A stretch of DNA of 64,000 nt from CAZUMW01 sp964621615 (GTDB lineage: Bacteria; Desulfobacterota; WTBG01; CAIYCZ01; CAIRTM01). Location of the stretch: positions 1-64,000 of the forward strand of contig CAZUMW010000021.1 in the NCBI GenBank assembly GCA_964621615.1, given 5' to 3'. Position numbers and translations under genes: made by a program. The notes under the pieces were generated by a model. That model had not been told where the DNA came from. It worked only from the letters and a program-made list of their open reading frames with translations, and searched no databases. The number at the start of each line of letters is the position of its first letter. The stretch's first letter is position 1. This document shows, one piece after another, positions 17,630 to 26,198 of the stretch.

Positions 17630-19249
17630 ATGAGCATACAGAAAAAACATAAAAAACAAATAAAAGTAAGTAAAAACATAAAACAAAAAATTAACAATGT
17701 AATTGATGAAATTATCCGGGAAGCACAATCCGAACAGAAATTTGACGCGTTTTACAAAAAGAAGACAGAGCATCTGTGCGCATTTGGCGATTCGTTCCTG
17801 CCGGTGCTGGAACGGCGTTTTAAAAAATCACCGCCGGCTGAACAAAAAATCATCCTTAATCTTTTAAAGCAAATCACCGGTGTCGAGCATATAACATTCC
17901 TGCAAAACTATATAAAAAACAATAGCTTTCTGCCCTCAATCGGTCTTGAAATTCTTGATGTCTGTAACAAAAGCGACGCAATACTCGATGACGGGGTATC
18001 TGCAAAAATTATTGAAGTTAACAGCCTTTATCAGAAAATTGTTAAATCATTTGATAGCCAAACCGCTGCTGCTGCCGAAGAGTATGCGCTGCTGGGGGAA
18101 TCTGAGCGCGTCGGAATACTGCAGCAGCTTGCGGATGAATACGGGCCTGGGATGTGTCCGTTTTTAATGAGCCTTCAACAGCGCAGCAAAGAACTTTTCG
18201 ATGCCGCACTGCACTATATCGCTTCACATATATCTATTGAATCCTTCAGAATACTTCAGGAGCTCTATGGTCGTACGAGCAGTAAGGATGTAGCTAAAAT
18301 CATGAAAAAAACGGGCCATGTTTTGAAGCAAAAAGGCATTGCTGTAGATATCCCTCAGCTTGAGGAAAAAAATGAGGCTGTATTTCAAAAGGCTACTCTC
18401 CCACCCGAGCGGGCTTTTATATCATCTGTGGATGCGGAAGGGTTCAGGCTTATTTTTATGATGAAACCGCTTTCGATTCATGAGTTCAAGATATTTCATA
18501 TTGTTACAAATGATTTAAAAGGCATTCATGAAACAGAAGTAATGACTGTTACCCGGAAAGATGCAAATCAATTTATTGAGAAAATTAAAAGTGATGATAA
18601 AATCGAGTTTCTCGAGACCGAACCGGCCTATGGGGCATTTCTTGTTGATGAGGCATGTGCTGTTTCCGAGCAGCATGAGCATATTGTTTCAGCCAATATC
18701 GACCAGTGGCGCCTCATGTTTTCACATATGCGCGATGCTGTGCAAAAACCGCGCATTTACAGCTGTATACAGGAAGCAGATATTATAGAGAAAAGCGAGC
18801 AGCTGCTTCAGTCTCTGGAGACCTTCTTTGATGAAACAGAATGTCACTACTGGTTTGTTCTCAGCGAAGAAGGCAAGGAAGCAGTTATGAAACTGAAAAA
18901 TATTATGTACAGCCCGCTTGTGCTCAGCGACACGCAGAAAAAGGAGCGCATAAATGAGCTGGAAGCGGAGATATCCGCTTCATTTTTCACGGATAATCTG
19001 AGAAGAGCATATAAAAGACGGCTTGAGGAAATTGCCTATTTTCTTTATAACAGCGGTAAAACAGAAAAGGCTCATGTTGCAGTCGCTGCAGCACAATCAC
19101 TTGATGACAATACAACAGAGCCGGAGAACAACAGGTTCTGTATCAGCATGATTCACAAAGGCATTTCGTTCATAATCAAGGCATATCAGATGAATCAAGG
19201 CGAAAAGCAGCAGGAGCAGCACACAAATTCCTCTGCGCTTATCGTCTGA
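17630..19249 (+). CDS. Hypothetical helical-repeat (HEAT-like) protein
   Basis: A 539-residue soluble protein without a signal peptide. The first 20 residues are very lysine-rich. Residues about 20-240 look like paired amphipathic helices in the style of HEAT/armadillo repeats (e.g. PAEQKIILNLLKQITG, DAALHYIASHISIESFRIL). The C-terminal half is mixed alpha/beta with acidic helices and is not recognised. It has a near-consensus promoter (17563-17591) and is followed 51 bp later by hisS, so the two are likely co-transcribed. HEAT-like proteins are usually scaffolds; a link to translation is suggested only by position. Confidence 0.6.
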   Translation: MSIQKKHKKQIKVSKNIKQKINNVIDEIIREAQSEQKFDAFYKKKTEHLCAFGDSFLPVLERRFKKSPPAEQKIILNLLKQITGVEHITFLQNYIKNNSFLPSIGLEILDVCNKSDAILDDGVSAKIIEVNSLYQKIVKSFDSQTAAAAEEYALLGESERVGILQQLADEYGPGMCPFLMSLQQRSKELFDAALHYIASHISIESFRILQELYGRTSSKDVAKIMKKTGHVLKQKGIAVDIPQLEEKNEAVFQKATLPPERAFISSVDAEGFRLIFMMKPLSIHEFKIFHIVTNDLKGIHETEVMTVTRKDANQFIEKIKSDDKIEFLETEPAYGAFLVDEACAVSEQHEHIVSANIDQWRLMFSHMRDAVQKPRIYSCIQEADIIEKSEQLLQSLETFFDETECHYWFVLSEEGKEAVMKLKNIMYSPLVLSDTQKKERINELEAEISASFFTDNLRRAYKRRLEEIAYFLYNSGKTEKAHVAVAAAQSLDDNTTEPENNRFCISMIHKGISFIIKAYQMNQGEKQQEQHTNSSALIV

Positions 19250-19300
19250 TGCAGTAACAGATACACATTTGTTATTGAGCCATTGCTCAGGGCCAGCGCA

Positions 19301-20614
19301 ATGATTACACCCAGAATACCTAAAGGGTTCAGAGATTTTCTGCCTTCCACAATGTACCTGCGCCAGCGTGTCACGGATACTATGAGAGAGGTTTTTGAAC
19401 TGTTTGGATTTGCCCCTCTTGATACTCCCTGTATTGAGTATGCGGAAACGCTTACCGGAAAATACGGTGAAGAGGGCGAAAAGCTTATGTACAAATTCAC
19501 GGACAAAGGAGGGCGTGACGTTGCGCTTCGCTATGATCTGACCATTCCTCTCAGCCGTGTCATGGCTGCGCATCAGGAATTGGTAAAGCCTTTTAAGCGA
19601 TACCAGATAGCGCCGGTATGGAGAGCCGACAAGCCCCAAAAAGGCAGATACCGGGAATTTTATCAATGTGATGCTGATATTGTCGGGACCGAAAGCCCTC
19701 ATGCAGACGCAGAGCTCCTGCTGGTGTCGCACACAGTGCTAACGCGGTTGGGCTTTAATGGATTCACCATGCGCATTAACAGCAGGAAAATTCTCAATGC
19801 GCTGGCGCAGGCGCTGTTCATTGGCACATCTGAACAGATGACTTCATTTTTCAGAACCCTTGATAAGCTTGACAAAGCCGGGCCGGACGCAGTACTGCAG
19901 GAGCTTGTTGAAAGCAGAACCGTTGACCCCGGTCGTGCTGACACAATCACAAAGCTTATAACAGAAAAAGCTCCCTGCGGCGGGAGTGGGCTTTCTCTCA
20001 TGGCTGATATCGTATCAGGCGTTGACGGGGCTGCAGATGCAATTGATGAACTGGGTAAAATTCACACAGTTCTTGCTTCCCAGGGTATCGAGGAGAGCTG
20101 TTATACATTCGATATAACCCTTGCAAGAGGTCTTGATTACTATACCGGGCCCGTATTTGAAACAGTCATGGACGGCTCAGGAATGGGAAGCATCAGCGGC
20201 GGCGGCCGATATGATGATCTCATTGGGTTGTTTTCAAAAAAATCACTGCCTGCTACAGGTATTTCATTCGGCCTTGAGAGGATTATAGGCATTATGGAGC
20301 AGCAGCAAAACGATGCCGGGACAGGGTGCGGCACTAAGGTGTTAATCGCACTGTTTTCTGATGACCTTATGGGACAGTGCCAGCGGGTGGCTAAAAAGCT
20401 TCGTAAGGAACACATCCCTGCAGAAGTGTATTACTCATCCGACAAATTAAAAAAGCAGCTTTCATATGCATCCGGCAGAAATATACCGTATGTACTGATT
20501 CTCGGCCCTGATGAGCTGGAACAGGGCAACGTTACCGTTAAGCATATGAAGTCAGGTGATCAGCGCAGCGTGCCTCTGTCCGATATCAGCAGCTCTCTGT
20601 TTAGCGGAACGTAA
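19301..20614 (+). CDS. hisS: Histidyl-tRNA synthetase
   Basis: The protein is 437 residues from the ATG at 19301 (AGGG at 19289-19292, 8-base spacing); the upstream TTG at 19283 is less likely because class members begin near the RIPKGFRDFLP motif. Class II motif 2 is present (APVWRADKPQKGRYREFYQC), and the histidine-binding segment ARGLDYYTGPVFE is intact. Motif 3 is SFGLERI, and a C-terminal anticodon-binding domain starts at about 340. Length is normal for bacterial HisRS. It charges tRNA-His with histidine in the cytoplasm. It sits between the HEAT-like gene and a radical SAM gene 5 bp downstream. Confidence 0.97.
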   Translation: MITPRIPKGFRDFLPSTMYLRQRVTDTMREVFELFGFAPLDTPCIEYAETLTGKYGEEGEKLMYKFTDKGGRDVALRYDLTIPLSRVMAAHQELVKPFKRYQIAPVWRADKPQKGRYREFYQCDADIVGTESPHADAELLLVSHTVLTRLGFNGFTMRINSRKILNALAQALFIGTSEQMTSFFRTLDKLDKAGPDAVLQELVESRTVDPGRADTITKLITEKAPCGGSGLSLMADIVSGVDGAADAIDELGKIHTVLASQGIEESCYTFDITLARGLDYYTGPVFETVMDGSGMGSISGGGRYDDLIGLFSKKSLPATGISFGLERIIGIMEQQQNDAGTGCGTKVLIALFSDDLMGQCQRVAKKLRKEHIPAEVYYSSDKLKKQLSYASGRNIPYVLILGPDELEQGNVTVKHMKSGDQRSVPLSDISSSLFSGT

Positions 20615-20619
20615 TATAC

Positions 20620-21495
20620 ATGAACTACGAAGGAACTATCATACGGCCGCCAAACGAGGCCGGCAGCGTTATATTGCAGATAACCGTCGGGTGTTCGCAC
20701 AACAAATGCACGTTCTGTCCCGCCTATAAAGAAAAAAAATTCCGCATAAAATCGCAGGATGAAATTGAAGCCCATATAATGAGCGCGTCTGCAGCGTATC
20801 CTGCAGCCAAGCGTGTTTTTCTGTGTGACGGGGACCCGCTCATTATCGATCACAGATATCTCTCCCGTATTATTGATCGGGTCGGCCAACAGTTTCCGCA
20901 GCTTAAAAGAATCGGCATGTATGCAAATGCCAAAAGCATACTGCGCAAAACGGCTGACGAGCTAGCGGAGCTGCGAAATAAAAAAGTCGGCATATTATAT
21001 ATGGGGCTTGAATCGGGGGATGCTGAAACCTTGAAGCGCATTCAGAAAGGTTCAGCACCTGATGATATGATTGCAGCTGCAGGGCTGGTTAAAGCCGCCG
21101 GAATGAAGATCAATGTGAGCGTGCTGCTCGGCGCGGGAGGCAAAGCGCGCAGCAGAGAACATGCCAGGCACACCATTGAGGTTTTGAATACAATGCAGCC
21201 GAATCATATCGGCGCGCTCACGCTGATGGTTGTGCCGGGAACGCCGTTGTATGAGGAGTACGAGTCCGGTCGGTTTATTATGCCGGATAGATTTGAGCTT
21301 CTGGATGAGCTCAGAATAATGGTGGTGGGCTCGGAGCTGCATAACTGCCTTTTTTATTCCAATCACGCATCGAATTATTTCCCGATAGAGGCCCGTCTGC
21401 CGCGGGATAAGGAAAAAATATGCGCTGCTCTTGACAATATAATAGAGTCTCAAAGCGATGAGGTGCTGCGCCCGGAATGGTTTCGGGGGCTTTAA
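20620..21495 (+). CDS. Radical SAM protein (CX4CX2C cluster)
   Basis: A 291-residue radical SAM enzyme. The SAM-cluster cysteines are at 25, 30 and 33 (GCSHNKCTFC), i.e. CX4CX2C rather than the usual CX3CX2C; this spacing is known in one branch of B12-independent radical SAM proteins. A GGD-like CDGDPL follows, then ESGD (about 117) and a barrel end with VVPGTPLYEEYESGRF, which resembles the Elp3/MiaB/HemN-type core. No B12-binding domain and no C-terminal auxiliary cysteines are seen. It starts 5 bp after hisS stops, so the genes are co-transcribed. Substrate unknown. Confidence 0.8.
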   Translation: MNYEGTIIRPPNEAGSVILQITVGCSHNKCTFCPAYKEKKFRIKSQDEIEAHIMSASAAYPAAKRVFLCDGDPLIIDHRYLSRIIDRVGQQFPQLKRIGMYANAKSILRKTADELAELRNKKVGILYMGLESGDAETLKRIQKGSAPDDMIAAAGLVKAAGMKINVSVLLGAGGKARSREHARHTIEVLNTMQPNHIGALTLMVVPGTPLYEEYESGRFIMPDRFELLDELRIMVVGSELHNCLFYSNHASNYFPIEARLPRDKEKICAALDNIIESQSDEVLRPEWFRGL

Positions 21496-21516
21496 GGAAT
21501 GCGGGGCGGCTCTCGT

Positions 21517-21951
21517 CTATTCAAGAATAAAATTTCTGAAATAAACATCCTCAATTACGGGTTCTGAAAAATTTTTGTTGATATTTGTACGAATGTGCCT
21601 CTTAAGCCGCATTTTGCCTTCATGGGTCAGCAAATGCTGCAGGCTGTATGACGAGACGATATCGATAATGCTGCCCTGGATGAATTGAATGAATTTATCC
21701 TGCGTCAGCTGCTTGTGATTTTGTTTGTTTATATGCAGCGTGAAACCTGCTCTGCAGAAATGCGATCTTCTTCCTGACAGGCTGACGGTAACGTCAGGAA
21801 CGCTGACATATGAAGCATTTCTGTCTGACTGTGTTTGCAGAACGCTGTCACGGATCTCAATAACCCAGTTAGAGTTGTGCCGGAAGATATACAACGTAAA
21901 AAGAAAAAAAATCAGGGTCAGAAAAAACAGAAAAACGAATAATTTTTTCAT
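21517..21951 (-). CDS. FliL-like membrane-anchored protein
   Basis: A 144-residue protein with one N-terminal transmembrane helix (about 4-24) and a periplasmic domain. The C-terminal region (HEGKMRLKRHIRTNINKNF, then VEDVYFRNFILE read as VIEDVYFRNF) matches the end of FliL, the stator-associated flagellar basal-body protein (family pattern: ...IN..L....V..VYF..F...). No other flagellar gene is in the window, so it is an orphan. It could be a stand-alone FliL-like/stomatin-like protein. It is convergent with the radical SAM gene and divergent from tRNA-Ser. Confidence 0.55.
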   Translation of the reverse strand: MKKLFVFLFFLTLIFFLFTLYIFRHNSNWVIEIRDSVLQTQSDRNASYVSVPDVTVSLSGRRSHFCRAGFTLHINKQNHKQLTQDKFIQFIQGSIIDIVSSYSLQHLLTHEGKMRLKRHIRTNINKNFSEPVIEDVYFRNFILE

Positions 21952-22030
21952 AGTGTCGCAGCGCTAATTTAATAAATACGTTGATTATGCAGGCTGTTAA
22001 CATTATAATTAGCACAATTTATTAAAATCG

Positions 22031-22119
22031 GGAAGGGTGGCCGAGCGGTTGAAGGCGGCGGTCTCGAAAACCGTTAAGCGGCTAACGTCGTTTCGGGGGT
22101 TCGAATCCCCCCCCTTCCG
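22031..22119 (+). tRNA. tRNA-Ser (CGA)
   Basis: An 89-nt class II tRNA. The acceptor GGAAGGG pairs with CCCTTCC, and the discriminator is G. The anticodon arm (GGCGGTCTCGAAAACCG) presents CGA. A long variable arm (AGCGGCTAACGTCGTTT region) and the T-loop GGTTCGAATCC follow. CCA is not encoded. Confidence 0.95.
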
Positions 22120-22193
22120 CTTATTATACATGAATTATGGGGAAATGCCGTACAATCTTTTTTATGCAGTCATTGAATTTCTGATTTATTACC

Positions 22194-22385
22194 ATGAAAA
22201 AGGCTATACGCTGCCCAGTGTGCAAAAAAATCATTACCTATCGACTTGACAACCCGAACCGTCCCTTTTGTTCCGAACGATGCAGGCTCATCGATTTGGG
22301 AAAATGGCTTTCCGAAGAGCACAGAATAGAAGATGACGAACAGGCTGAATTCGATGCGCCCGATATCGGTCCAACACTGCATTGA
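22194..22385 (+). CDS. yacG: DNA gyrase inhibitor YacG (zinc-binding)
   Basis: A 63-residue protein with the YacG four-cysteine zinc site: CPVC at 8-11 and CSERC at 26-30, spaced by a short basic loop (NPNRPF). The conserved RLIDLGKWLSEE helix follows, then an acidic tail. The length is typical of the family. YacG binds GyrB and restrains gyrase activity. Its stop overlaps the open frame of the following PLD gene, though the real start of that gene is probably about 30 bp further on. Confidence 0.9.
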   Translation: MKKAIRCPVCKKIITYRLDNPNRPFCSERCRLIDLGKWLSEEHRIEDDEQAEFDAPDIGPTLH

Positions 22386-22417
22386 TAAAATTATTATCGA
22401 TAATATACAAACAGACT

Positions 22418-23002
22418 ATGACAATGAACACACGATATATACTGCTGGTAACAACTGCTGTGGTGGTGTGTGCACTGAGCTGTATGCCTGTACTGCAGCA
22501 GGATACCAGTCGTGCATCCGATGAACCGTCAATACGGATTATTACCGACAGACAGTATTTTCCGGAAGTTAAACGATTGCTGAACGGTGCACAAAAATCT
22601 GTTTACGTAATGATGTTTGAGGCGGGATATTATGAAAAATATCCGACCAGCCCAAGCAACCAGCTTATACAGGCGCTCATTGATGCCCGCAAACGCGGGC
22701 TGAAAGTTGATGTAATACTTGAAAGAGGACAGCCAACATCCAGAACAACCAAAAGAAATATTGAAACCGGTAAGATACTGAAAGACGCTGGTGTCACCGT
22801 CTATCTTGATCCGCTGCACATTACATGCCATACAAAAATGATTCTCATAGATGATGATATTATTGTATGCGGCAGCACGAACTGGACATACAGCGCGCTG
22901 ACAAAAAATCATGAAGCAAGTATTATTATCAGAGACAAAGATGCTTTACAAAAACTGAGGCACTATTTCGACACTGTAAAGCATTCCGGTGAAAAATTAT
23001 AG
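22418..23002 (+). CDS. Single-HKD phospholipase D-like protein, putative lipoprotein
   Basis: About 194 residues from the ATG at 22418 (the ATG at 22424 is equally possible; no strong ribosome site). The N-terminus is a signal peptide with a lipobox-like VCALSC ending at a cysteine. One HKD motif is present: H-x-K-x4-D in CHTKMILIDD followed by CGSTNWTYSAL. Proteins with one HKD act as dimers (Nuc-type nucleases and related phosphodiesterases). If lipidated it works at the envelope, perhaps degrading nucleic acid or phospholipid. It lies between yacG and the HU/IHF gene, which has its own promoter. Confidence 0.8.
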   Translation: MTMNTRYILLVTTAVVVCALSCMPVLQQDTSRASDEPSIRIITDRQYFPEVKRLLNGAQKSVYVMMFEAGYYEKYPTSPSNQLIQALIDARKRGLKVDVILERGQPTSRTTKRNIETGKILKDAGVTVYLDPLHITCHTKMILIDDDIIVCGSTNWTYSALTKNHEASIIIRDKDALQKLRHYFDTVKHSGEKL

Positions 23003-23012
23003 AAACTTTTGA

Positions 23013-23041
23013 TTGACATCAATTCAGCAATTAGTTATAAA
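23013..23041 (+). promoter_or_regulatory. Sigma-70-type promoter of the HU/IHF gene
   Basis: TTGACA at 23013-23018, a 17-bp spacer, and TATAAA at 23036-23041: a near-consensus promoter 63 bp upstream of the ATG. AT-rich repeats (AATTAGTTA twice) follow the -10. Confidence 0.8.
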
Positions 23042-23104
23042 AACTAAAGTAATTAGTTAAAATATCTTGATTATTTAATATGTAAAGATTAGTCGGAGCC
23101 AGAT

Positions 23105-23410
23105 ATGGTTAAATCTGAGTTAATACAGAAGCTTTCCGAATCGGCAAACATTCCACCCAAGATCGCAGAGATTGCCGTTAATACAATATTTGACAGCATG
23201 ACTGATGCGCTTGTTCGAGGCGAAAGCATTGAAGTCCGCGGATTTGGAAGCTTCAAGGTTCGGGAATACCGTGGCAGAACCGGCAATCATCCGAGAACAG
23301 GAACAGAAATCGAAATCGCTCCCAAGCGAAGACCGTTTTTTAAAGTCGGAAAAGAATTAAGGGAACGTATCAATATGGAAAAAAGTGCTGATTTTGAAGG
23401 TGTTGATTAA
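23105..23410 (+). CDS. HU/IHF family DNA-bending protein (IHF-beta-like)
   Basis: A 101-residue histone-like protein. It has the dimerisation helices (MVKSELIQKLSESANIPPK), the signature GFGSFKVREYRGRTGNHPR and a beta-arm with the proline-containing RTGTEIEIAPKRRPFFKVGK. The overall pattern is closest to IHF beta subunits, but HU cannot be ruled out by eye. It bends DNA and helps transcription, recombination and replication. It is monocistronic, with a strong promoter at 23013-23041 and a terminator at 23459-23498. Confidence 0.9.
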   Translation: MVKSELIQKLSESANIPPKIAEIAVNTIFDSMTDALVRGESIEVRGFGSFKVREYRGRTGNHPRTGTEIEIAPKRRPFFKVGKELRERINMEKSADFEGVD

Positions 23411-23458
23411 GGACAGTCAGCGCTGCAAGTCATACGTATGTATGAAGGAATAAAAAGC

Positions 23459-23498
23459 AAAAAGCCCCCACAGATCTCGAGTGTGCGGGGCTTTTTTT
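23459..23498 (+). terminator. Rho-independent terminator after HU/IHF gene
   Basis: AAAGCCCC at 23461-23468 pairs with GGGGCTTT near 23487-23494, inner pairs CAC/GTG extend the stem, and a run of seven T follows. Confidence 0.9.
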
Positions 23499-23528
23499 AT
23501 GTGTCACTGGCCGTAATACGAGAATATC

Positions 23529-23759
23529 TCATTCCTGTATGCGGTTCCGTGAGGCAAAGAACGCCTCGTAATCAGGCAGAGAAAAAGCAGGAATCTGTTT
23601 AGAATATACCTGCTCAAGCATTTCATCATTTTCTTTTTGTATACGCTCTGCGCAAATTGAGATCTTCTCATAAATAGCATCAAGCTTTTTTTCAAAGTTA
23701 TCCATACTCGGAAAGCTTAAGTGTATGTGCCGATCATTTTTTACGTCGGTTTCTTTCAT
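23529..23759 (-). CDS. Small coiled-coil hypothetical protein, 76 aa
   Basis: I do not recognise it. The 76-residue product is charged and helical (NFEKKLDAIYEKISICAERI, QKENDEMLEQVY) with no signal peptide or membrane segment. A GGGAG sequence sits about 10 bases before the ATG on the minus strand, which supports it as a real gene. It is convergent with the HU/IHF gene across a terminator. The short size and lack of domains keep confidence moderate. Confidence 0.45.
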   Translation of the reverse strand: MKETDVKNDRHIHLSFPSMDNFEKKLDAIYEKISICAERIQKENDEMLEQVYSKQIPAFSLPDYEAFFASRNRIQE

Positions 23760-23922
23760 GAAAGTGCTGCTCCCTAATTGATTGGAGTTAAAGTACTTTT
23801 AACAGGGTTTGAAACTGTTCATAAAAAAGGAAAGCACATAAACGGTAATGTTATTAAGAACCGCTTTATTGTATGATTTTCGGTGTCATAAAGGATAACT
23901 TAAGCAATACTTCAAATCAGTT

Positions 23923-24180
23923 GTGTCCAAAATAATTTTACGAAGCCGGTTCGGGCGGGGTTCTGCACAGTTCCCGCAACAACTTTAAAAGGTTTTGTCT
24001 CGGCTTGTGCCGTTACATTTCAGCATACATACGGCCCGCGGCAATCCCTGCAAAATGCCTGTTACGCAGTTAAACTTAGCAGCATCGGGCCGTCCATGAA
24101 GTGAGGTTTCATATGGCTGCTGATGCGCAGAGACACGCCTGAACCGGCTTTTGCTCAATGCTTTAATTTGTTTTGGACAC
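23923..24180. repeat. MITE-like repeat, copy 1
   Basis: About 258 bp bounded by terminal inverted repeats GTGTCCAAAATAA (left) and TTTGTTTTGGACAC (right), with longer subterminal inverted segments (GAAGCCGGTTCGGGCGG left, GAACCGGCTTTTGCTCAA right). Two further copies lie at 32379-32640 and 54442-54716. All share the inner block CATCGGGCCGTCCATGAAG. No transposase is encoded, so this is a non-autonomous element. The flanking stretch 23760-23922 shows no gene. Confidence 0.85.
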
Positions 24181-24238
24181 GTTTGGTTAAAGATATCATA
24201 CAAAACGGGCAGGGATATGTGTTCGGCGGTGAAAGTAT

Positions 24239-24622
24239 TTAGAAGGTAGGATGTGTTTCACTCTCAATAAATTTAAATCCGAAATGGTACCCGCCGCTGG
24301 TATGACGTTTCAGCCAGACAAGGTAAGCACGTTTTCTTTTTTTTTCGCCTTTATGATAGAACTGCATCTCAAAAGGCAGATCCTCGCTTAACTGGAGACA
24401 AAGGCCTCCATCAGAAATATTGACCCCATGTGCCGTAAGCAGATCAAAGTCGCCAATGAATTCGATGTCTGCATCAAGGTCGGAGCGCTTGCGGCGCTGC
24501 ACCCAGTCGACGGATTCTGAAGGCTCTTTTGACTGGGGGGTATGTTCGTATGCAGCAAGCTTTTGTCGCATGTGATTGAGCTCTTCTATGAGCTGTTTTT
24601 TTGTTTTGTCTTCATCATTCAT
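24239..24622 (-). CDS. PilZ-domain protein
   Basis: A 127-residue protein. An N-terminal coiled coil (KKQLIEELNHMRQKLAAYE) is followed by a PilZ barrel from about residue 40. The second c-di-GMP motif NxSxxG is intact (VNISDGGL), but the first, RxxxR, is not satisfied in QRRKRSDLDADIEF: the second arginine position is aspartate. It may therefore bind c-di-GMP weakly or not at all, like other degenerate PilZ proteins. It starts within a 269-bp divergent region facing the BPL-N gene. Its role is a cytoplasmic effector of surface behaviour or an adaptor, by family inference. Confidence 0.8.
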   Translation of the reverse strand: MNDEDKTKKQLIEELNHMRQKLAAYEHTPQSKEPSESVDWVQRRKRSDLDADIEFIGDFDLLTAHGVNISDGGLCLQLSEDLPFEMQFYHKGEKKRKRAYLVWLKRHTSGGYHFGFKFIESETHPTF

Positions 24623-24891
24623 TGAGGTAATCCTCTAGTGGCAGGGGTTGTGTGATAACGGAACGATCATACGCATATAATCTCCGTTACCATATACGTT
24701 TTTATCATATTTGATAAATATCGTTTTTATATAAGTTTAGTATCCCAACACAGAAAAGAATACAAGTAAAAAGTTTATGCAGCGGACTTTACTGCGTGCT
24801 TTTTTGCTTGTCTAACTGAGGTGAATCTGCTAATATTTTTCAAATATTATACACACAAAATATTTGTCTGCTAACAGTATTCCATCTTATC

Positions 24892-26172
24892 ATGATAGTA
24901 ATCAACCCAAATGATTGCCGCCCTCATATTGGAGTGTATACGGGCGCCGGTGCATCACATTCCTGGATGTGGTTTGCGGATATACTTGACCAAATTGGAT
25001 ATTATAATGTCTGTTTTATCAATGAGAATGAAATCGAAGCCGGAGCGCTTCAAAACTGTGATGTGTTTTTTGTATCAGGAGGTGATACATTTGCGATAGC
25101 GGATGCTCTGGCTGGAAGCGCTTACCTTATTGAGCATTTTATTAAAAGCGGCGGAACCTATGTAGGAACCTGTGCCGGTGCATATCTTGTGATGAAATCG
25201 TCCCTGTCACCGCTTGACCGCTTTAATTTTGTGAATGTGCAAATAGTTAATCTTACGAAAAACCTTCCTGTTTCGCTTCGCAAACACGACAAATTCTGCA
25301 CACAATACGGATGCCGATATGTATTTCACCCCGTACGTGATGAGGTGGCTGTTCGCCTGTCACAAAACTGCGATGCGGAACAGACGCGGATTATTGAAGC
25401 CCCGCTGTACGGCGGTCCTGCCATGTACCCGTCTGATGATACTGAAAGTATTGCCGTGTTTGAAGATTTTACCGAAAAAACTGAATTCCTTACAAATGTG
25501 TCCATTGCACGCAAAACGGTATTGGAAAAAACAGCTGCTGCAGTGTCACGTTACGGCAAGGGGGTGATTTACCTTTTCGGTCCGCATTTCGAACACCCTG
25601 CCTACGCTGATGCAAACAGCGTTCTTTTAAACCTTCTGCGCGTCGAGCCCCATGCGTCAGATACATTAGCTGATTATTCCGGGATGCTTTGTGACGACGA
25701 GCCTGCAGGACGTAAGATGCGCGCTTTCAGAAAGGTTCTCGGCAATATAAGCAATTCGCGCATCGCTGCACGCGGATTTGAGCATACTGCATACCGCTGG
25801 AGTATTGGAAGGAAAGTATATGACCCGGAAAAAATTTTAATGTTTATCGAGGCTGTCTGGAAACACGCACGATTTATCCATGACAAGGGTGCCTGTACGG
25901 GACTTTCAGCAGGCATTCTTGAACAGCTTATCGAACAGACAGACGGCATCACAGATGCGATTCGCCTCCTTCGATCAGCATCGGCACAAAGCTGCAGCGC
26001 GAATGATGCCGCGTCTGATGTGATTGCAGGGCTCCGCCGGCTGAGCGCATTTATATATTCACTGTATTTTTCTATTCAAATGGCTGCAGTCGATAACTGC
26101 GCTGATATATGTAATAATAAAAGCAGTAAAACAAAGGTAACAACGAACCGGGCTGCTGCACTGAACAGGTGA
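24892..26172 (+). CDS. BPL-N (class I glutamine amidotransferase-like) protein
   Basis: A 426-residue protein. Residues 10-250 match the BPL_N family, an amidotransferase-like fold: FVSGGDTFA (about 60-68), the nucleophile elbow GTCAGAYL with Cys94, and a late FGPHFEHP motif carrying the His. The remaining 170 residues are helical and unassigned. No signal peptide is seen. The real reaction of BPL_N proteins is unknown. It is followed 26 bp later by the NarI-like membrane gene and the HdrD-like gene, so the three are probably one operon. The start at 24892 lacks an obvious ribosome site. Confidence 0.75.
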   Translation: MIVINPNDCRPHIGVYTGAGASHSWMWFADILDQIGYYNVCFINENEIEAGALQNCDVFFVSGGDTFAIADALAGSAYLIEHFIKSGGTYVGTCAGAYLVMKSSLSPLDRFNFVNVQIVNLTKNLPVSLRKHDKFCTQYGCRYVFHPVRDEVAVRLSQNCDAEQTRIIEAPLYGGPAMYPSDDTESIAVFEDFTEKTEFLTNVSIARKTVLEKTAAAVSRYGKGVIYLFGPHFEHPAYADANSVLLNLLRVEPHASDTLADYSGMLCDDEPAGRKMRAFRKVLGNISNSRIAARGFEHTAYRWSIGRKVYDPEKILMFIEAVWKHARFIHDKGACTGLSAGILEQLIEQTDGITDAIRLLRSASAQSCSANDAASDVIAGLRRLSAFIYSLYFSIQMAAVDNCADICNNKSSKTKVTTNRAAALNR

Positions 26173-26198
26173 ACCCGAGCGAAAGGGGGTAGAACAGA

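Noticed and set aside
23985..24203. Open frames inside and across the MITE copies (also 54514-54702)
   Set aside because: The frames are not shared in phase between the three repeat copies and look like chance within inverted-repeat DNA.
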